64,000 nucleotides of DNA from Agrobacterium pusense (GTDB taxonomy: Bacteria; Pseudomonadota; Alphaproteobacteria; Rhizobiales; Rhizobiaceae). Position 1 is the first letter of the stretch; every line of letters starts with the position of its first letter. A program made the position numbers and the translations under genes. A model generated the notes under the pieces. It was given only the letters and a program-made list of their open reading frames with translations, made no database searches and was not told the DNA's origin. The stretch spans positions 682,001 through 746,000 of the forward strand of contig NZ_FNBB01000002.1 of NCBI RefSeq assembly GCF_900102105.1. Reading direction: 5' to 3'. Of this stretch, positions 1 through 8,061 are shown piece after piece.

Positions 1-704
1 GCGGCGCGGATCAGCGCGTCATCATCGGGGATAATGCCGAGATCCAGTACCTCTGCACCGGCCTTGCGGGCCAGCGCGGCGACGCCGAAGGTGTTGGACG
101 CGATGATCTGCGCCGGCTGCGGAACGCTTCCAGGCGGCAGCAACTCGTCGCCGGTGGCAAGGATGGCGATGCGTGGCCTGCGATAGACGGTAAGCGTGGC
201 GTGGTTCGTCGCCGCCGCCAGCGTGAGATCGGCAAAGCCGAGTTCCCTTCCAGCCTCCAGCACCGTTTCGCCTTTGGTGAAATCCTGCCCGCGCGGTCGG
301 ATATGTCGCCCTGCGGTGACATCGAAGGCCGTGCGGATCTTTCCGCCTTCCAGGACTTCGGCATCCTCCTGAATGAGGATCGTATCCGCACCCTGCGGCA
401 CGGGCGCGCCGGTGAAGATGCGCACCGCCTGTCCTTCACCCACCGTACCGGCAAAAGCATGACCGGCGGCGGCCTGGCCGATGACGGTGAGGACCGAGCC
501 GATGGCCGGTGCATCGGCGCTGCGCAATGCATAACCGTCCATGGCTGAGGCATCGAAGGGGGGCTGGGTGAGGCTTGCGATGAGATCGACCGAGAGAACG
601 CGGCCGTCGCATTCGGCGAGCGGCAGCGTTTCGGTGTCGGTGACCGGAACCGCTGCGTCCAGAAGGCGCGCGATGGCCTCATCCACGGGCAGCAGCGGCT
701 TCAT
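1..704 (-). CDS. moeA: Molybdopterin molybdenumtransferase MoeA (partial, C-terminus off the left edge)
   Basis: MoeA inserts molybdate into adenylylated molybdopterin, the last step of molybdenum cofactor synthesis in the cytoplasm. The first 234 codons are visible, starting at the ATG at 704-702 and reading off the left edge; the family is usually about 400 residues, so roughly the C-terminal 40% is missing. The signature FDASAMDGYA lies at residues 50-59, IFTGAPVPQGAD near 96-107, and ILATGDELLPPG, the start of the MoaB/MogA-like domain, near 181-192. The start codon directly abuts the moaC stop codon, so the two genes are very probably cotranscribed and translationally coupled. The reading frame is intact. 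Confidence 0.93.
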   Translation of the reverse strand, partial: MKPLLPVDEAIARLLDAAVPVTDTETLPLAECDGRVLSVDLIASLTQPPFDASAMDGYALRSADAPAIGSVLTVIGQAAAGHAFAGTVGEGQAVRIFTGAPVPQGADTILIQEDAEVLEGGKIRTAFDVTAGRHIRPRGQDFTKGETVLEAGRELGFADLTLAAATNHATLTVYRRPRIAILATGDELLPPGSVPQPAQIIASNTFGVAALARKAGAEVLDLGIIPDDDALIRA

Positions 705-1211
705 TCAGTTCTCCTGTCGCCCGAAATCGCTGGCTTTGAAATCACCGGATTTGCCGCCGCTCTTTTCAAGCAGGCGGATATTGATGATCTCCATCGCCTT
801 GTCGGCGGCCTTTGCCATGTCATAGATCGTCAGGCAGGCGATGGAGACGGCGGTCAGCGCTTCCATTTCCACGCCGGTCTTGCCCGACAGCTTCACCCTG
901 GCCTCAACGCGGAGGCCGGGCAGGGTGGCATCTTCGGTGATGTCCACCGCCACCTTGGTCAGCATCAGCGGGTGGCAGAGCGGAATGAGATTGGCGGTCT
1001 GCTTTGCGGCCATGATGCCGGCCAGCCGTGCGGTGCCGATGACATCGCCCTTCTTGGTGTTGCCGTCGTGGATAAGCGCCAGCGTTTCCGGCTTCATTTT
1101 CACGAAGCCTTCGGCCACCGCAACACGCACGGTTTCCGCCTTGTCGCCAACATCGACCATATGCGCTTCACCGGCCGCGTCGATATGGGTGAGCTTCTGG
1201 GCGTCGCTCAT
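705..1211 (-). CDS. moaC: Cyclic pyranopterin monophosphate synthase MoaC
   Basis: MoaC acts with MoaA to turn a GTP-derived intermediate into cyclic pyranopterin monophosphate, the first stable molybdenum cofactor precursor. The 168-residue product has normal family length. Visible motifs are [13 protein letters not shown] (53-65), LCHPL (79-83, with the conserved His80) and [10 protein letters not shown] (113-122) followed by [10 protein letters not shown] (126-135), which holds the Asp131 and Lys134 expected in the active site. It sits six bases downstream of trpC and abuts moeA. Mixing trp and moa genes in one run is a known rhizobial arrangement, so it probably shares the trp transcript. 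Confidence 0.96.
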   Translation of the reverse strand: MSDAQKLTHIDAAGEAHMVDVGDKAETVRVAVAEGFVKMKPETLALIHDGNTKKGDVIGTARLAGIMAAKQTANLIPLCHPLMLTKVAVDITEDATLPGLRVEARVKLSGKTGVEMEALTAVSIACLTIYDMAKAADKAMEIINIRLLEKSGGKSGDFKASDFGRQEN

Positions 1212-1217
1212 CCGGGT

Positions 1218-2033
1218 TTATTCCGCTGCCAGAATGCCGGACTGGCCCGTCAGCAGCGCCTTGGTGGCCGCCGTCACATCGTCCTTGCGCATCAGGCTTT
1301 CACCGACGAGGAAGGTGCTGATGCCGCTTTTTTTCAGGCGCTGGCAATCCTCGAAGGTGAAGATGCCGCTTTCGCCCACCAGCAGCCTGTCGGCGGGCAC
1401 CAGTCCCGCCAGCCTTTCGCTGGTTTCGAGGCCAACCTCGAAAGTGCGGAGATTACGATTGTTGATGCCGAAAAGCGGCGAGTCGAGCTTCAGCGCCCGT
1501 TCCGTTTCCTCTTCGTCGTGCACTTCGATCAGCACATCCATGCCAAGCGCGAAAGCCTCGTATTCCAGCCGTTTCGCGTCGTCATCCGACAGCGAGGCCA
1601 TGATGAGGAGAATGCAGTCCGCGCCCCAGGCGCGGGCTTCGTGCACCTGATAGGTGTCGAACATGAAATCCTTGCGCAGCGCGGGCAGGGCGCAGGCATT
1701 GCGGGCGGCGGTCAGGAATTCCGGAGCGCCTTGAAAGCTCGGCCTGTCTGTCAGGACAGAAAGACATGCAGCGCCGCCAGCCTCATAGGCCGCAGCCAGC
1801 GCCGGCGGATCGAAATCGGGGCGGATGAGGCCCTTGGAGGGGCTGGCCTTCTTGATTTCGGCGATAAGGCCGAACTTGCCCTCGGCCTGCTTTGTTTTCA
1901 GCGCCCTGTAAAAACCGCGGGGCGCGCTCTGGTCGGCAGCCATGGCCTTCAGATCGGCCAGTGAAACCTTCGCCTTGGCGGCGGCGATTTCTTCGAGCTT
2001 GTAAGTCTCGATCTTCTTGAGAATGTCGCTCAT
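1218..2033 (-). CDS. trpC: Indole-3-glycerol phosphate synthase TrpC
   Basis: TrpC closes the indole ring by decarboxylating carboxyphenylaminodeoxyribulose phosphate in tryptophan synthesis. The preferred start is the ATG at 2033, giving 271 residues beginning [12 protein letters not shown], like other monofunctional TrpC proteins; an in-frame start at 2120 would run into trpD. TIM-barrel motifs are [12 protein letters not shown] (about 57-68), [21 protein letters not shown] and FLVGESLM. It lies 10 bases after trpD on the same strand. There is no PRAI (TrpF) fusion, unlike the E. coli enzyme. Confidence 0.96.
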   Translation of the reverse strand: MSDILKKIETYKLEEIAAAKAKVSLADLKAMAADQSAPRGFYRALKTKQAEGKFGLIAEIKKASPSKGLIRPDFDPPALAAAYEAGGAACLSVLTDRPSFQGAPEFLTAARNACALPALRKDFMFDTYQVHEARAWGADCILLIMASLSDDDAKRLEYEAFALGMDVLIEVHDEEETERALKLDSPLFGINNRNLRTFEVGLETSERLAGLVPADRLLVGESGIFTFEDCQRLKKSGISTFLVGESLMRKDDVTAATKALLTGQSGILAAE

Positions 2034-2043
2034 GATCTCGCTC

Positions 2044-3057
2044 TCATTCCTCGTTTGATACGGCGACCAGACGCTCCAGCGCGGCGGCGGCCTTGCCGCT
2101 GTCGAGGGCATCGCTGGCAATCGTCATGGCCTGGCCAAGCGTTTCCGCCTTGCCGGCGATGACAAGCGCTGCGGCTGCGTTGCAAAGCGATACGTCGCGA
2201 TAGGCATTGCGCTTGCCTGAAAGAACCTCGCGCAGCGCCGCCGCATTGGCAATGCCGTCGCCGCCCTTGAGGTCGTCCATCCGCGCCGGCTCAACGCCGA
2301 AATCTTTCGGGGTCAGCTCGAAGGTGCGGATATTGCCGCCTTCGAGCGCCGCTACATGGGTGACGCCCGTGGTGGTGACTTCATCCATGCCGTCGCCATG
2401 CACGACCCAGATGCTTTCCGAACCCAGATCACGCAGCACTTCGGCAAGCGGCACCAGCCAGCGTGGCGAAAACACGCCGAGCAATTGCCGTTTTGCGCCG
2501 GCCGGGTTGGAGAGGGGGCCGAGCAGGTTGAAGATCGTGCGCGTGCCGAGTTCGACGCGGCTCGGGCCAACGTGGCGCATGGCGGAATGGTGCATCTGCG
2601 CGAACATGAAGCCGAGACCCGCCTCGCTGATGCAGCGGGCGATGAGATCGGGACCTATATCGAGCTTCACGCCGAGTGCGGAAAGCGCGTCTGCCGTGCC
2701 GGATTTGGAACTCAATGCCCGGTTGCCGTGCTTGGCGACCGGCAGGCCCGTGCCGGCGACGATGATCGAGGCGAGTGTCGAGATGTTGTAGGTGCCGATG
2801 CCGTCACCGCCGGTGCCGACGATATCGATGGCATTGGCGGGGGCGGAAACCGGCAACATCCGGGAACGCATGGAGGAGACGGCGCCGACGATTTCGTCGA
2901 CCGTTTCACCGCGCACGCGCAGCGCCATCAGGAAACCGCCGATCTGCGACGGCGTGGCTTCGCCCGACATCAGAATGTCGAAAGCCGTGCGCGCATCCTC
3001 GCGGTTCAGGCTTTCTCCATTCGCGACCCTGGCGATCAGCGGCTTCAGTTCGGCCAT
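2044..3057 (-). CDS. trpD: Anthranilate phosphoribosyltransferase TrpD
   Basis: TrpD transfers the phosphoribosyl group of PRPP to anthranilate, the second step of tryptophan synthesis. The 337-residue product has family length. [16 protein letters not shown], about residues 80-95, is the PRPP-binding loop. [12 protein letters not shown] follows, and [11 protein letters not shown] is the anthranilate-side signature. It is a stand-alone enzyme without a fused glutamine amidotransferase. It is followed closely by trpC and preceded, 16 bases away, by the PpiD-like gene, so the whole minus-strand run from 4966 to 1 may be one transcription unit. Confidence 0.96.
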   Translation of the reverse strand: MAELKPLIARVANGESLNREDARTAFDILMSGEATPSQIGGFLMALRVRGETVDEIVGAVSSMRSRMLPVSAPANAIDIVGTGGDGIGTYNISTLASIIVAGTGLPVAKHGNRALSSKSGTADALSALGVKLDIGPDLIARCISEAGLGFMFAQMHHSAMRHVGPSRVELGTRTIFNLLGPLSNPAGAKRQLLGVFSPRWLVPLAEVLRDLGSESIWVVHGDGMDEVTTTGVTHVAALEGGNIRTFELTPKDFGVEPARMDDLKGGDGIANAAALREVLSGKRNAYRDVSLCNAAAALVIAGKAETLGQAMTIASDALDSGKAAAALERLVAVSNEE

Positions 3058-3073
3058 CTCGTCGCCTCCCGGG

Positions 3074-4966
3074 TTAGAAGCCGACCATCGCCTGATCGGC
3101 GAGGGCCTGGTTGATCGTCACACCATAGTCATTCTGCAGGCGGTTGACCATCTGGTCCAGCATGTCGTCGCCGGCCGCGCGGGCAATGGCGGCAAACTGC
3201 TGGTCGTCATTGGCGAGCGCGTCCGGCGTCGCGTTGGTGTCGACAGAGGTGACCTTGAAGAGGATGCGGCTGGAACCATCGGCGTCGGCCGCGGTGCCGA
3301 CCACGCCTTCGGCGCCCGAGAAGACGGCGGCGATGGTCTGGCGACCGAAAATCGCATCTTCGCTGGTGCGGCGCAGGCCGGATTTCTGTTCGACTGCAAG
3401 GCTCAGCTCACCCGCGACAGCCTCCAGCGTCTCGCCCTTTTCAACGCGGGCCTTCAGCTCGTCGGCCTTGGCGGCAAGTGCGGTGCGCTGCTGCTCTGCC
3501 GTCCAGTCGGCCACGACATCGTCGCGGACTTCGGCAAGCGTGCGGTCGCGGGCAGGGATGATCTGCTCGACGTCGAACCAGATGTAACCTTCGCGGCCGA
3601 GATTGATCGGCAGGGCCTCGGTTCCGGGTTCGGTCTTGAACACGTCCTGGGCGAGCTGCGGGGAGGGCAGGCCTTCGACCGCATCGCCCTTTTCGTCGAG
3701 ACCGGCTGCGTCGATGGCGGCAATGGTGACCGGTTTCAGGTTCAGCTGCTGTGCGGCGTCCGCAAGCGAAGAACCGCCGGCGCGCAGATCCTCGTAACGG
3801 TCGTGCACATTGGTGATTTCTTCCGCGGCGGCAGCGGTGGCGAGATCCTTGCGGATGTCTTCCTTTGCCTCTTCCAGCGTGCGGGTGGTTTCCGGCTTGA
3901 TGCCCGTGACGCGCAGAAGTACCGGGCCGAACGAACCTTCAACCACTGGCGAAACGCCCCCATCCTTCTGGATGGCAAAAGCGGCATCGGCAATCGACTG
4001 GTCGGGGATGGTATCCTTTGTGAATTCGCCAAGCGTGACGTCGGACGGCGTCTTGCCCTGATCCTTCACCACCTGGTCATAGGTGGTGTTGCCGAGCCTG
4101 ATCTGCTCGGCGGCGGCGGCGGCCATTTCCTTGTCCGGGAAGGTCAGCTGCTCGACCGTGCGGCGGCCGGCGGTGCGGAAGCTGTCCTTGTGGCTGTTGT
4201 AATAATCGGCGATCTGGGCGTCCGTTACCGAGGCTGGCTCCGCGATGTCGGAAGGTTCCAGCTTCACATAGGTGAATTTGCGGAATTCCGGCGCGCGATA
4301 TTTCGTCTTGTTCGTCTCGAACCAGGGGGCGAGCACGTCGTCGCCGGGGGCCTTGACCGGCGGGATGACGGCGTTCGAAAGAATGACATAATCAACGGCG
4401 CGCTGCTCGTTGCGATATTGCTTCAGGGCATCCATGAGAACCTGCGGTGCGGCAAAACCGTCCGAGACGGCTTCAACGATCTGGCTGCGCACGGCGACCT
4501 TGCTGCGTTCCTTGATGTAGTCGTCCTCGCGGAAACCGGAATTGCGCAGGCGCTCCGTAAAGAGGTTGCGGTCGAACTGGCCATTGACCGATTTAAAGGC
4601 GGGGTCTTCGGCAATGAGTTTGGCAAGACGGTCTTCCGAAAGACCGAGGTTCATCTTCGAAGCGAGTTCGTCAAGCGATGCCCCGGCTGCAAGCTGGCTG
4701 AAGACCTGGCGGTCGATGCCGAAGGCCTTGGCCTGTTCGGTCGTCAGCCTTGTGCCGAACTGGCGGCTGAGATCGGAAATCTGCCGCTGATAGGCGAGGC
4801 GGAATTCCTCCGGGCTGACCGTCTGGTCACCTACCGTCATGACGGCGTGGGAATTGGCGGTGACAAGCGATGCGGAAACGCCCCAGATGCCAAAAGAAAC
4901 AACAAGCAGGAGAAGCAGCAGCTTGGCTGCCATGGTTCGAGAAGCATTTCTCAGGGAATCGAGCAT
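3074..4966 (-). CDS. ppiD: PpiD/SurA-like periplasmic peptidyl-prolyl isomerase
   Basis: This 630-residue protein resembles PpiD, an inner-membrane-anchored chaperone that helps exported proteins fold after the Sec translocon. A single hydrophobic segment at about residues 13-33 ([20 protein letters not shown]) follows a short basic N-terminus, placing the rest in the periplasm. A SurA-N-like helical region covers about residues 40-200, and a diverged parvulin-like region about 250-365 contains [14 protein letters not shown]. Parvulin active-site residues are not obvious, so a pure chaperone role is possible. The gene stands directly upstream of trpD on the same strand, in the same order as in other Rhizobiaceae. 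Confidence 0.85.
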   Translation of the reverse strand: MLDSLRNASRTMAAKLLLLLLVVSFGIWGVSASLVTANSHAVMTVGDQTVSPEEFRLAYQRQISDLSRQFGTRLTTEQAKAFGIDRQVFSQLAAGASLDELASKMNLGLSEDRLAKLIAEDPAFKSVNGQFDRNLFTERLRNSGFREDDYIKERSKVAVRSQIVEAVSDGFAAPQVLMDALKQYRNEQRAVDYVILSNAVIPPVKAPGDDVLAPWFETNKTKYRAPEFRKFTYVKLEPSDIAEPASVTDAQIADYYNSHKDSFRTAGRRTVEQLTFPDKEMAAAAAEQIRLGNTTYDQVVKDQGKTPSDVTLGEFTKDTIPDQSIADAAFAIQKDGGVSPVVEGSFGPVLLRVTGIKPETTRTLEEAKEDIRKDLATAAAAEEITNVHDRYEDLRAGGSSLADAAQQLNLKPVTIAAIDAAGLDEKGDAVEGLPSPQLAQDVFKTEPGTEALPINLGREGYIWFDVEQIIPARDRTLAEVRDDVVADWTAEQQRTALAAKADELKARVEKGETLEAVAGELSLAVEQKSGLRRTSEDAIFGRQTIAAVFSGAEGVVGTAADADGSSRILFKVTSVDTNATPDALANDDQQFAAIARAAGDDMLDQMVNRLQNDYGVTINQALADQAMVGF

Positions 4967-5370
4967 CGTTATGCAAACCTCACAGGAACGTCATCGCGGT
5001 CGCCGGCTGTCCGGCCCGCAACGTATCGGCGTTCCTTAAATCAATCCATTCGGAAATTGAAGGGAATTTCCCTTGGAAAAACGGGGTTTTGAAAACGGTT
5101 GTGTGATTGGAGGCGCCGAAATGGAGGCAACGGATGGATATCAGCGGCGTCCACACCGTCATTCCTGTGCTTGTGACAGGAATCGAGCCCGCCCAAGTCC
5201 TTGGGCTGAAAAGAGTCTTTCCGTCGCACAGACGTGTGTTGACTGGATTCTCGTCACAAGCAGAGGAACGAGGGCGGCCATCGCAGGCCTTTCAAAACAA
5301 AACCGCCCGGAGGGTCCAGGGCGGTTGAGAACAATCATTCTTAAAGCGGATTTATGCCAGCCTGCCGCAC
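4967..5370. other. Intergenic region with an imperfect inverted repeat
   Basis: No convincing gene is seen. The segment next to ppiD should hold its promoter. At 5158-5185 and 5246-5273 lie two arms of an imperfect inverted repeat of about 28 bases (left arm contains CTGTGCTTGTGACAGGAATC), an intergenic palindromic element. An intrinsic terminator for the leftward small genes lies at 5293-5326. Confidence 0.6.
5293..5326 (-). terminator. Rho-independent terminator of the micro-protein cluster
   Basis: Read on the minus strand, AACCGCCC (5326-5319) and GGGCGGTT (5308-5301) form an 8-bp stem with a 10-base loop, followed by a T-rich tail TTGTTTTG. It lies 45 bases past the stop codon of the 44-residue gene. 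Confidence 0.75.
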
Positions 5371-5505
5371 TCAGAAAGCGCGGTCGCGCCGGATCATCGC
5401 CTTGAACTCCTCGTCCTCGCGTCGCATCTCGGCGACGACAGAGATCATTGACATCACGAACATTACGCTGATCAGGGCAAGAAGCATAGTCAGAAATGTG
5501 AACAT
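5371..5505 (-). CDS. 44-residue single-pass membrane micro-protein
   Basis: The frame encodes 44 residues starting MFTFLTMLLALISVMFVM. Residues 1-25 are one long hydrophobic helix rich in Met, Leu and Val. A strongly charged tail (AEMRREDEEF, then IRRDRAF) probably faces the cytoplasm. A purine-rich site (GGAGA) lies about seven bases before the ATG. It is 38 bases downstream of the 59-residue gene and ahead of an intrinsic terminator, so the two are probably cotranscribed. I do not recognise a family. The function is unknown; small single-pass proteins of this shape often modulate a larger membrane partner. Confidence 0.6.
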   Translation of the reverse strand: MFTFLTMLLALISVMFVMSMISVVAEMRREDEEFKAMIRRDRAF

Positions 5506-5543
5506 GATGTCGTCTCCGGAGTTTCGAGAGTTTCTCCCCGATA

Positions 5544-5723
5544 TCAGTAATAATTCATATACTGGTAGCGGGCGGTCAGTTGCGGATAGTCAGGTCCAAG
5601 CTTTTCAGGCTTTTGTTCATAAAGGCTAAACGTCGTTGCTACCATTGCGATAACCAGAACTGTCCAGGCGGTGCTGATGACGCTGATTTTCGCCGAAGTA
5701 GACTGTTTTTCTCTTACAAACAT
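5544..5723 (-). CDS. 59-residue single-pass membrane protein with an EcfG-like promoter
   Basis: The chosen ATG at 5723 has AAGGAA eight bases upstream and gives 59 residues; longer in-frame starts would overlap the promoter. The N-terminus is basic (MFVREKQSTSAK), a hydrophobic helix covers about 12-33, and the tail is polar and tyrosine-rich (ending ARYQYMNYY), probably periplasmic. A GGAAC-N16-CGTT element at 5749-5773 lies 26-50 bases upstream, matching the general-stress sigma factor EcfG consensus. A GTTC-N7-GTTC box lies further up at 5830-5844. No family is recognised. Stress induction is inferred from the promoter only. Confidence 0.65.
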   Translation of the reverse strand: MFVREKQSTSAKISVISTAWTVLVIAMVATTFSLYEQKPEKLGPDYPQLTARYQYMNYY

Positions 5724-5748
5724 TTGTCTGTTCCTTTGGTTTCTTGTT

Positions 5749-5773
5749 AACGCACCATGTCCGATCATGTTCC
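5749..5773 (-). promoter_or_regulatory. EcfG/RpoE2-type promoter for the 59-residue gene
   Basis: On the minus strand GGAAC (5773-5769) and CGTT (5752-5749) are separated by exactly 16 bases. This is the consensus of the alphaproteobacterial general stress sigma factor EcfG (RpoE2 in Sinorhizobium). The gene start at 5723 is at a suitable distance. Confidence 0.65.
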
Positions 5774-5829
5774 GCGTCAATCATAAAAATCGATTAGCAT
5801 CGCCCCGGTGAAACTTCCTTGAATGGCTC

Positions 5830-5844
5830 GTTCATCTGGCGTTC
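5830..5844. promoter_or_regulatory. GTTC-N7-GTTC box 1 (LexA-like or response-regulator site)
   Basis: GTTC at 5830-5833 and again at 5841-5844 are spaced by ATCTGGC. GTTC-N7-GTTC is the published alphaproteobacterial LexA motif, but an 11-base direct repeat also fits an OmpR-family regulator. The surrounding 37 bases match those around box 2 at about 29 of 37 positions. Confidence 0.5.
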
Positions 5845-5863
5845 AGGAAACTGGCTGAGGCCG

Positions 5864-5932
5864 TCATTCGAGGAAAAGATACTCGGCTGCGAATGACGAG
5901 ATGACCGAAACGACGATCATGAAGGCCAGCAT
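5864..5932 (-). CDS. 22-residue hydrophobic micro-protein
   Basis: A 69-base frame encodes 22 residues starting MLAFMIVVSVISSFAAE, nearly all hydrophobic, enough for one membrane helix. The ATG at 5932 has a purine-rich site (CCGGAGA) seven bases upstream. A near-EcfG promoter (one mismatch in the -35 element) lies at 5953-5978 and a GTTC-N7-GTTC box at 6029-6043. This repeats the layout upstream of the 59-residue gene and is the main reason to believe the frame is real. The size and shape recall membrane micro-proteins such as SidA of Caulobacter (29 residues), but no sequence similarity is claimed. Confidence 0.5.
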   Translation of the reverse strand: MLAFMIVVSVISSFAAEYLFLE

Positions 5933-5952
5933 TTTCGATTCTCCGGTTGCTT

Positions 5953-5978
5953 AACGGGCGAAAGGCGTTTCGGTTTCC
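5953..5978 (-). promoter_or_regulatory. EcfG-like promoter for the 22-residue gene
   Basis: Minus-strand GGAAA (5978-5974) and CGTT (5956-5953) are separated by 17 bases. This is one mismatch from the EcfG consensus GGAAC-N16/17-CGTT and lies about 20 bases before the ATG at 5932. Confidence 0.45.
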
Positions 5979-6028
5979 CAATGCTGTGCATTTAAACAAA
6001 ATGGCTCTGAAACCGCACTGAACGGCCC

Positions 6029-6043
6029 GTTCATCGGGGGTTC
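6029..6043. promoter_or_regulatory. GTTC-N7-GTTC box 2 (LexA-like or response-regulator site)
   Basis: GTTC at 6029-6032 and 6040-6043 flank ATCGGGG. The box sits 51 bases upstream of the EcfG-like promoter of the 22-residue gene, much as box 1 sits 57 bases upstream of the next one. It could also act rightward on coaD (start 6160). Confidence 0.5.
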
Positions 6044-6159
6044 ACGGCACGGCCGCGCTTGTGAGGGGTGGTTATAAAGTCTTGCGCCGCGTGCTTCTCC
6101 ATGACAAAAGGCGGCACATATGCTGAAGCGTCGAGACGCGCCCACCATCTGAGAGCGAT

Positions 6160-6654
6160 ATGACGATTGCCTTTTATCCAGGATCCTTCGATCCGATGAC
6201 CAACGGACATCTGGATGTGCTTCTCCAGGCGCTGAACGTGGCGTCAAAGGTCATTGTCGCGGTTGGCATTCATCCCGGAAAAGCGCCGATGTTCAGTTTC
6301 GAGGAACGGGCAGCGCTGATAAAGCAGGCGCTTGCGGAGCAGCTGCCGGGCGAAGCGGCGCGCATGGACGTCGTCTCCTTCGATAATCTGGTTGTCGATG
6401 CGGCCCGTCAGCATGGCGCGCGACTTCTGCTGCGCGGCCTGCGTGACGGCACCGATCTCGATTATGAAATGCAGATGGCGGGCATGAACCGCCAGATGGC
6501 GCCCGATATCCAGACCGTGTTCCTGCCCGCCGGCACCTCGTCGCGACCCATTACAGCCACATTGGTTCGGCAGATCGCCGCCATGGGCGGCAATGTCGAA
6601 GCCTTCGTGCCGAAAGCCGTGCTTGAAGCCCTTAACGCCAAGCTGAAGCGCTGA
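6160..6654 (+). CDS. coaD: Phosphopantetheine adenylyltransferase
   Basis: CoaD transfers AMP from ATP to 4'-phosphopantetheine, the penultimate and often rate-limiting step of coenzyme A synthesis. The 164-residue length is typical. The nucleotidyltransferase signature is seen as [12 protein letters not shown] (8-19) with the T/HxGH-type motif at 14-17. [14 protein letters not shown] is the conserved substrate-binding segment, and the C-terminal ATP-binding motif appears as [11 protein letters not shown]. It is followed after 28 bases by a cyclophilin gene, with which it probably forms an operon. This order (coaD, two cyclophilins, queA, tgt) is conserved in Rhizobiaceae. Confidence 0.96.
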   Translation: MTIAFYPGSFDPMTNGHLDVLLQALNVASKVIVAVGIHPGKAPMFSFEERAALIKQALAEQLPGEAARMDVVSFDNLVVDAARQHGARLLLRGLRDGTDLDYEMQMAGMNRQMAPDIQTVFLPAGTSSRPITATLVRQIAAMGGNVEAFVPKAVLEALNAKLKR

Positions 6655-6682
6655 CTTCAGCCTTACATTTGGAGCCAATCCG

Positions 6683-7252
6683 ATGAAACTCGTTCGATTT
6701 GCCTTTGCCGGCGCCATGTTTGCGGGCGCGCTTGCCGCCAGCACCTTTGCGTCTGCCGCCGAACTTCTCACCGTCCAGCTGAAGGACGGCCCCGTTGTCA
6801 TCGAGCTTATGCCCGACGTCGCGCCGAAGCACGTGGCGCAGATCGAGGCGCTGGCCAAGAAGGGCGCTTACGACAACGTGGCTTTCCACCGCGTCATCGA
6901 CGGCTTCATGGCGCAGACCGGCGACGTGCAGTATGGCAACATGGAGAAGGGCTTCAGCGCCCAGCGCGCAGGTACTGGCGGCTCCGACCTGCCGGATATT
7001 CCGGCCGAATTCTCCAAGGTTCCGTTCACGCGCGGCGTGGTCGGCATGGCCCGTTCGCAGGATCCGAATTCCGCCAATTCGCAGTTCTTCATCATGTTTG
7101 CCGACGGTCCGTTCCTGAACGGCCAGTACACCGTGGTCGGCAAGGTCGTGTCCGGCATGGAAGCCGTGGACAAGATCAAGCGCGGGCAGGGCAGCAACGG
7201 CGAAGTTTCCAACCCCGACCGGATGATCAAGGTCACTGTCGGCAAGAAGTAA
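6683..7252 (+). CDS. Exported cyclophilin-type peptidyl-prolyl isomerase
   Basis: This cyclophilin catalyses cis-trans isomerisation of prolyl bonds and is predicted to work in the periplasm. The 189-residue product starts with a Sec signal peptide (MKLVRFAFAGAMFAGALAAS, likely cleaved after TFASA near residue 25). Cyclophilin motifs are FHRVIDGFMAQTGD (with the catalytic Arg), GVVGMARSQDPNSANSQFFI and GQYTVVGKVVSGME. It corresponds to the PpiA type and is paired with a leaderless paralogue 36 bases downstream. The pair shows about half identity by eye, suggesting an old duplication that split periplasmic and cytoplasmic roles. Confidence 0.93.
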   Translation: MKLVRFAFAGAMFAGALAASTFASAAELLTVQLKDGPVVIELMPDVAPKHVAQIEALAKKGAYDNVAFHRVIDGFMAQTGDVQYGNMEKGFSAQRAGTGGSDLPDIPAEFSKVPFTRGVVGMARSQDPNSANSQFFIMFADGPFLNGQYTVVGKVVSGMEAVDKIKRGQGSNGEVSNPDRMIKVTVGKK

Positions 7253-7288
7253 GACAGGGCAATAGAGCCCGAACAGAGGAGAATAATC

Positions 7289-7798
7289 ATGGCCGAGATC
7301 AAGGATCCGGAAAACACCATCATCATGGAAACGACGACCGGCAAGGTCGTGATCCAGCTGCTTCCGGAAGTTGCTCCGGGCCACGTTGCCCGCATCAAGG
7401 AACTGGTATCGGAAGGTGCTTATGACGGCGTCGTTTTCCACCGCGTCATCGAAGACTTCATGGCCCAGACCGGCGACGTGAAATTCGGCAAGAAGGGTTC
7501 CGAAAGCTTCAACCCGGCCCGCGCCGGCATGGGCGGCTCCGAAAAGCCGGACCTGAAGGCAGAATTCTCCGCCATCCCGCATGTGCGCGGCACCTGCTCC
7601 ATGGCCCGTTCGCAGAACCCGAACTCCGCCAACTCGCAGTTCTTCATCTGCTTCACGGATTCCCCGTGGCTCAACAAGCAGTACACCGTCTGGGGCCAGG
7701 TCATCGAGGGCATGGAAGCCATCGACAAGGTCAAGCGCGGCGAGCCGGTGAAGGACCCCGATTCGATCGTGTCCATGAAGCTCGCTTCGGCGGCTTGA
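7289..7798 (+). CDS. ppiB: Cytoplasmic cyclophilin-type peptidyl-prolyl isomerase
   Basis: The 169-residue cyclophilin has no signal peptide and should act in the cytoplasm. Conserved segments are FHRVIEDFMAQTGDVKFGKK, GTCSMARSQNPNSANSQFFI and KQYTVWGQVIEGMEAIDKVK; the last holds the tryptophan linked to cyclosporin binding. The ATG at 7289 has a strong AGAGGAG site upstream. It is the third gene of the probable coaD-cyclophilin-cyclophilin operon, which then ends in a hairpin terminator. Confidence 0.94.
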   Translation: MAEIKDPENTIIMETTTGKVVIQLLPEVAPGHVARIKELVSEGAYDGVVFHRVIEDFMAQTGDVKFGKKGSESFNPARAGMGGSEKPDLKAEFSAIPHVRGTCSMARSQNPNSANSQFFICFTDSPWLNKQYTVWGQVIEGMEAIDKVKRGEPVKDPDSIVSMKLASAA

Positions 7799-7820
7799 AG
7801 GTAGCGTATAACGTGTTTAC

Positions 7821-7848
7821 CCGCTCCGCAGGAAACTGCGGGGCGTTT
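7821..7848 (+). terminator. Hairpin terminator after ppiB
   Basis: CGCTCCGCAG, loop GAAA, then CTGCGGGGCG form a 10-bp stem (one G-T pair) followed by a short T stretch. It lies 25 bases past the ppiB stop. Confidence 0.55.
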
Positions 7849-7869
7849 CACATTGATGACAAGGGTGCC

Positions 7870-7978
7870 AACCTCTCAGCCGTCATCCTCGGTCCCCGGA
7901 TCAAGCCCGAGGATGTCCCGAGGATCTAACGATCCCCAACGGCAACGTGGTTGGATCCGCGGGACAAGCCCGAGGATG
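7870..7978. repeat. Palindromic intergenic repeat (CATCCTCGG family)
   Basis: The segment is framed by CGTCATCCTCGG on the left and CCGAGGATGACG (as CCCGAGGATGACG) on the right, with internal copies of CCCGAGGAT. A second copy lies at 10298-10410. Such Rhizobiaceae intergenic palindromes can form long hairpins; their role is unknown. Confidence 0.6.
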
Positions 7979-8014
7979 ACGTCTCGTTAGACGAAGCCTT
8001 GTCACTACACACCG

Positions 8015-8039
8015 CCCGCCCCCATTGAGGGCGGGTTTT
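8015..8039 (+). terminator. Strong hairpin with T-tail directly ahead of queA
   Basis: CCCGCCC (8015-8021) and GGGCGGG (8029-8035) form a perfect 7-bp GC stem with a 7-base loop followed by TTTT. It ends only 22 bases before the queA start. It may end read-through from ppiB or act as an attenuator in a queA leader. Confidence 0.65.
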
Positions 8040-8061
8040 GATATTTTCGAGAGCCCTTGCA

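Noticed and set aside
2792..5092. A 766-codon plus-strand open frame antisense to ppiD and trpD
   Set aside because: Long antisense frames are expected in GC-rich genes with G/C third positions. The minus-strand proteins carry clear motifs, while this frame reads as arginine-, histidine- and glycine-rich noise.
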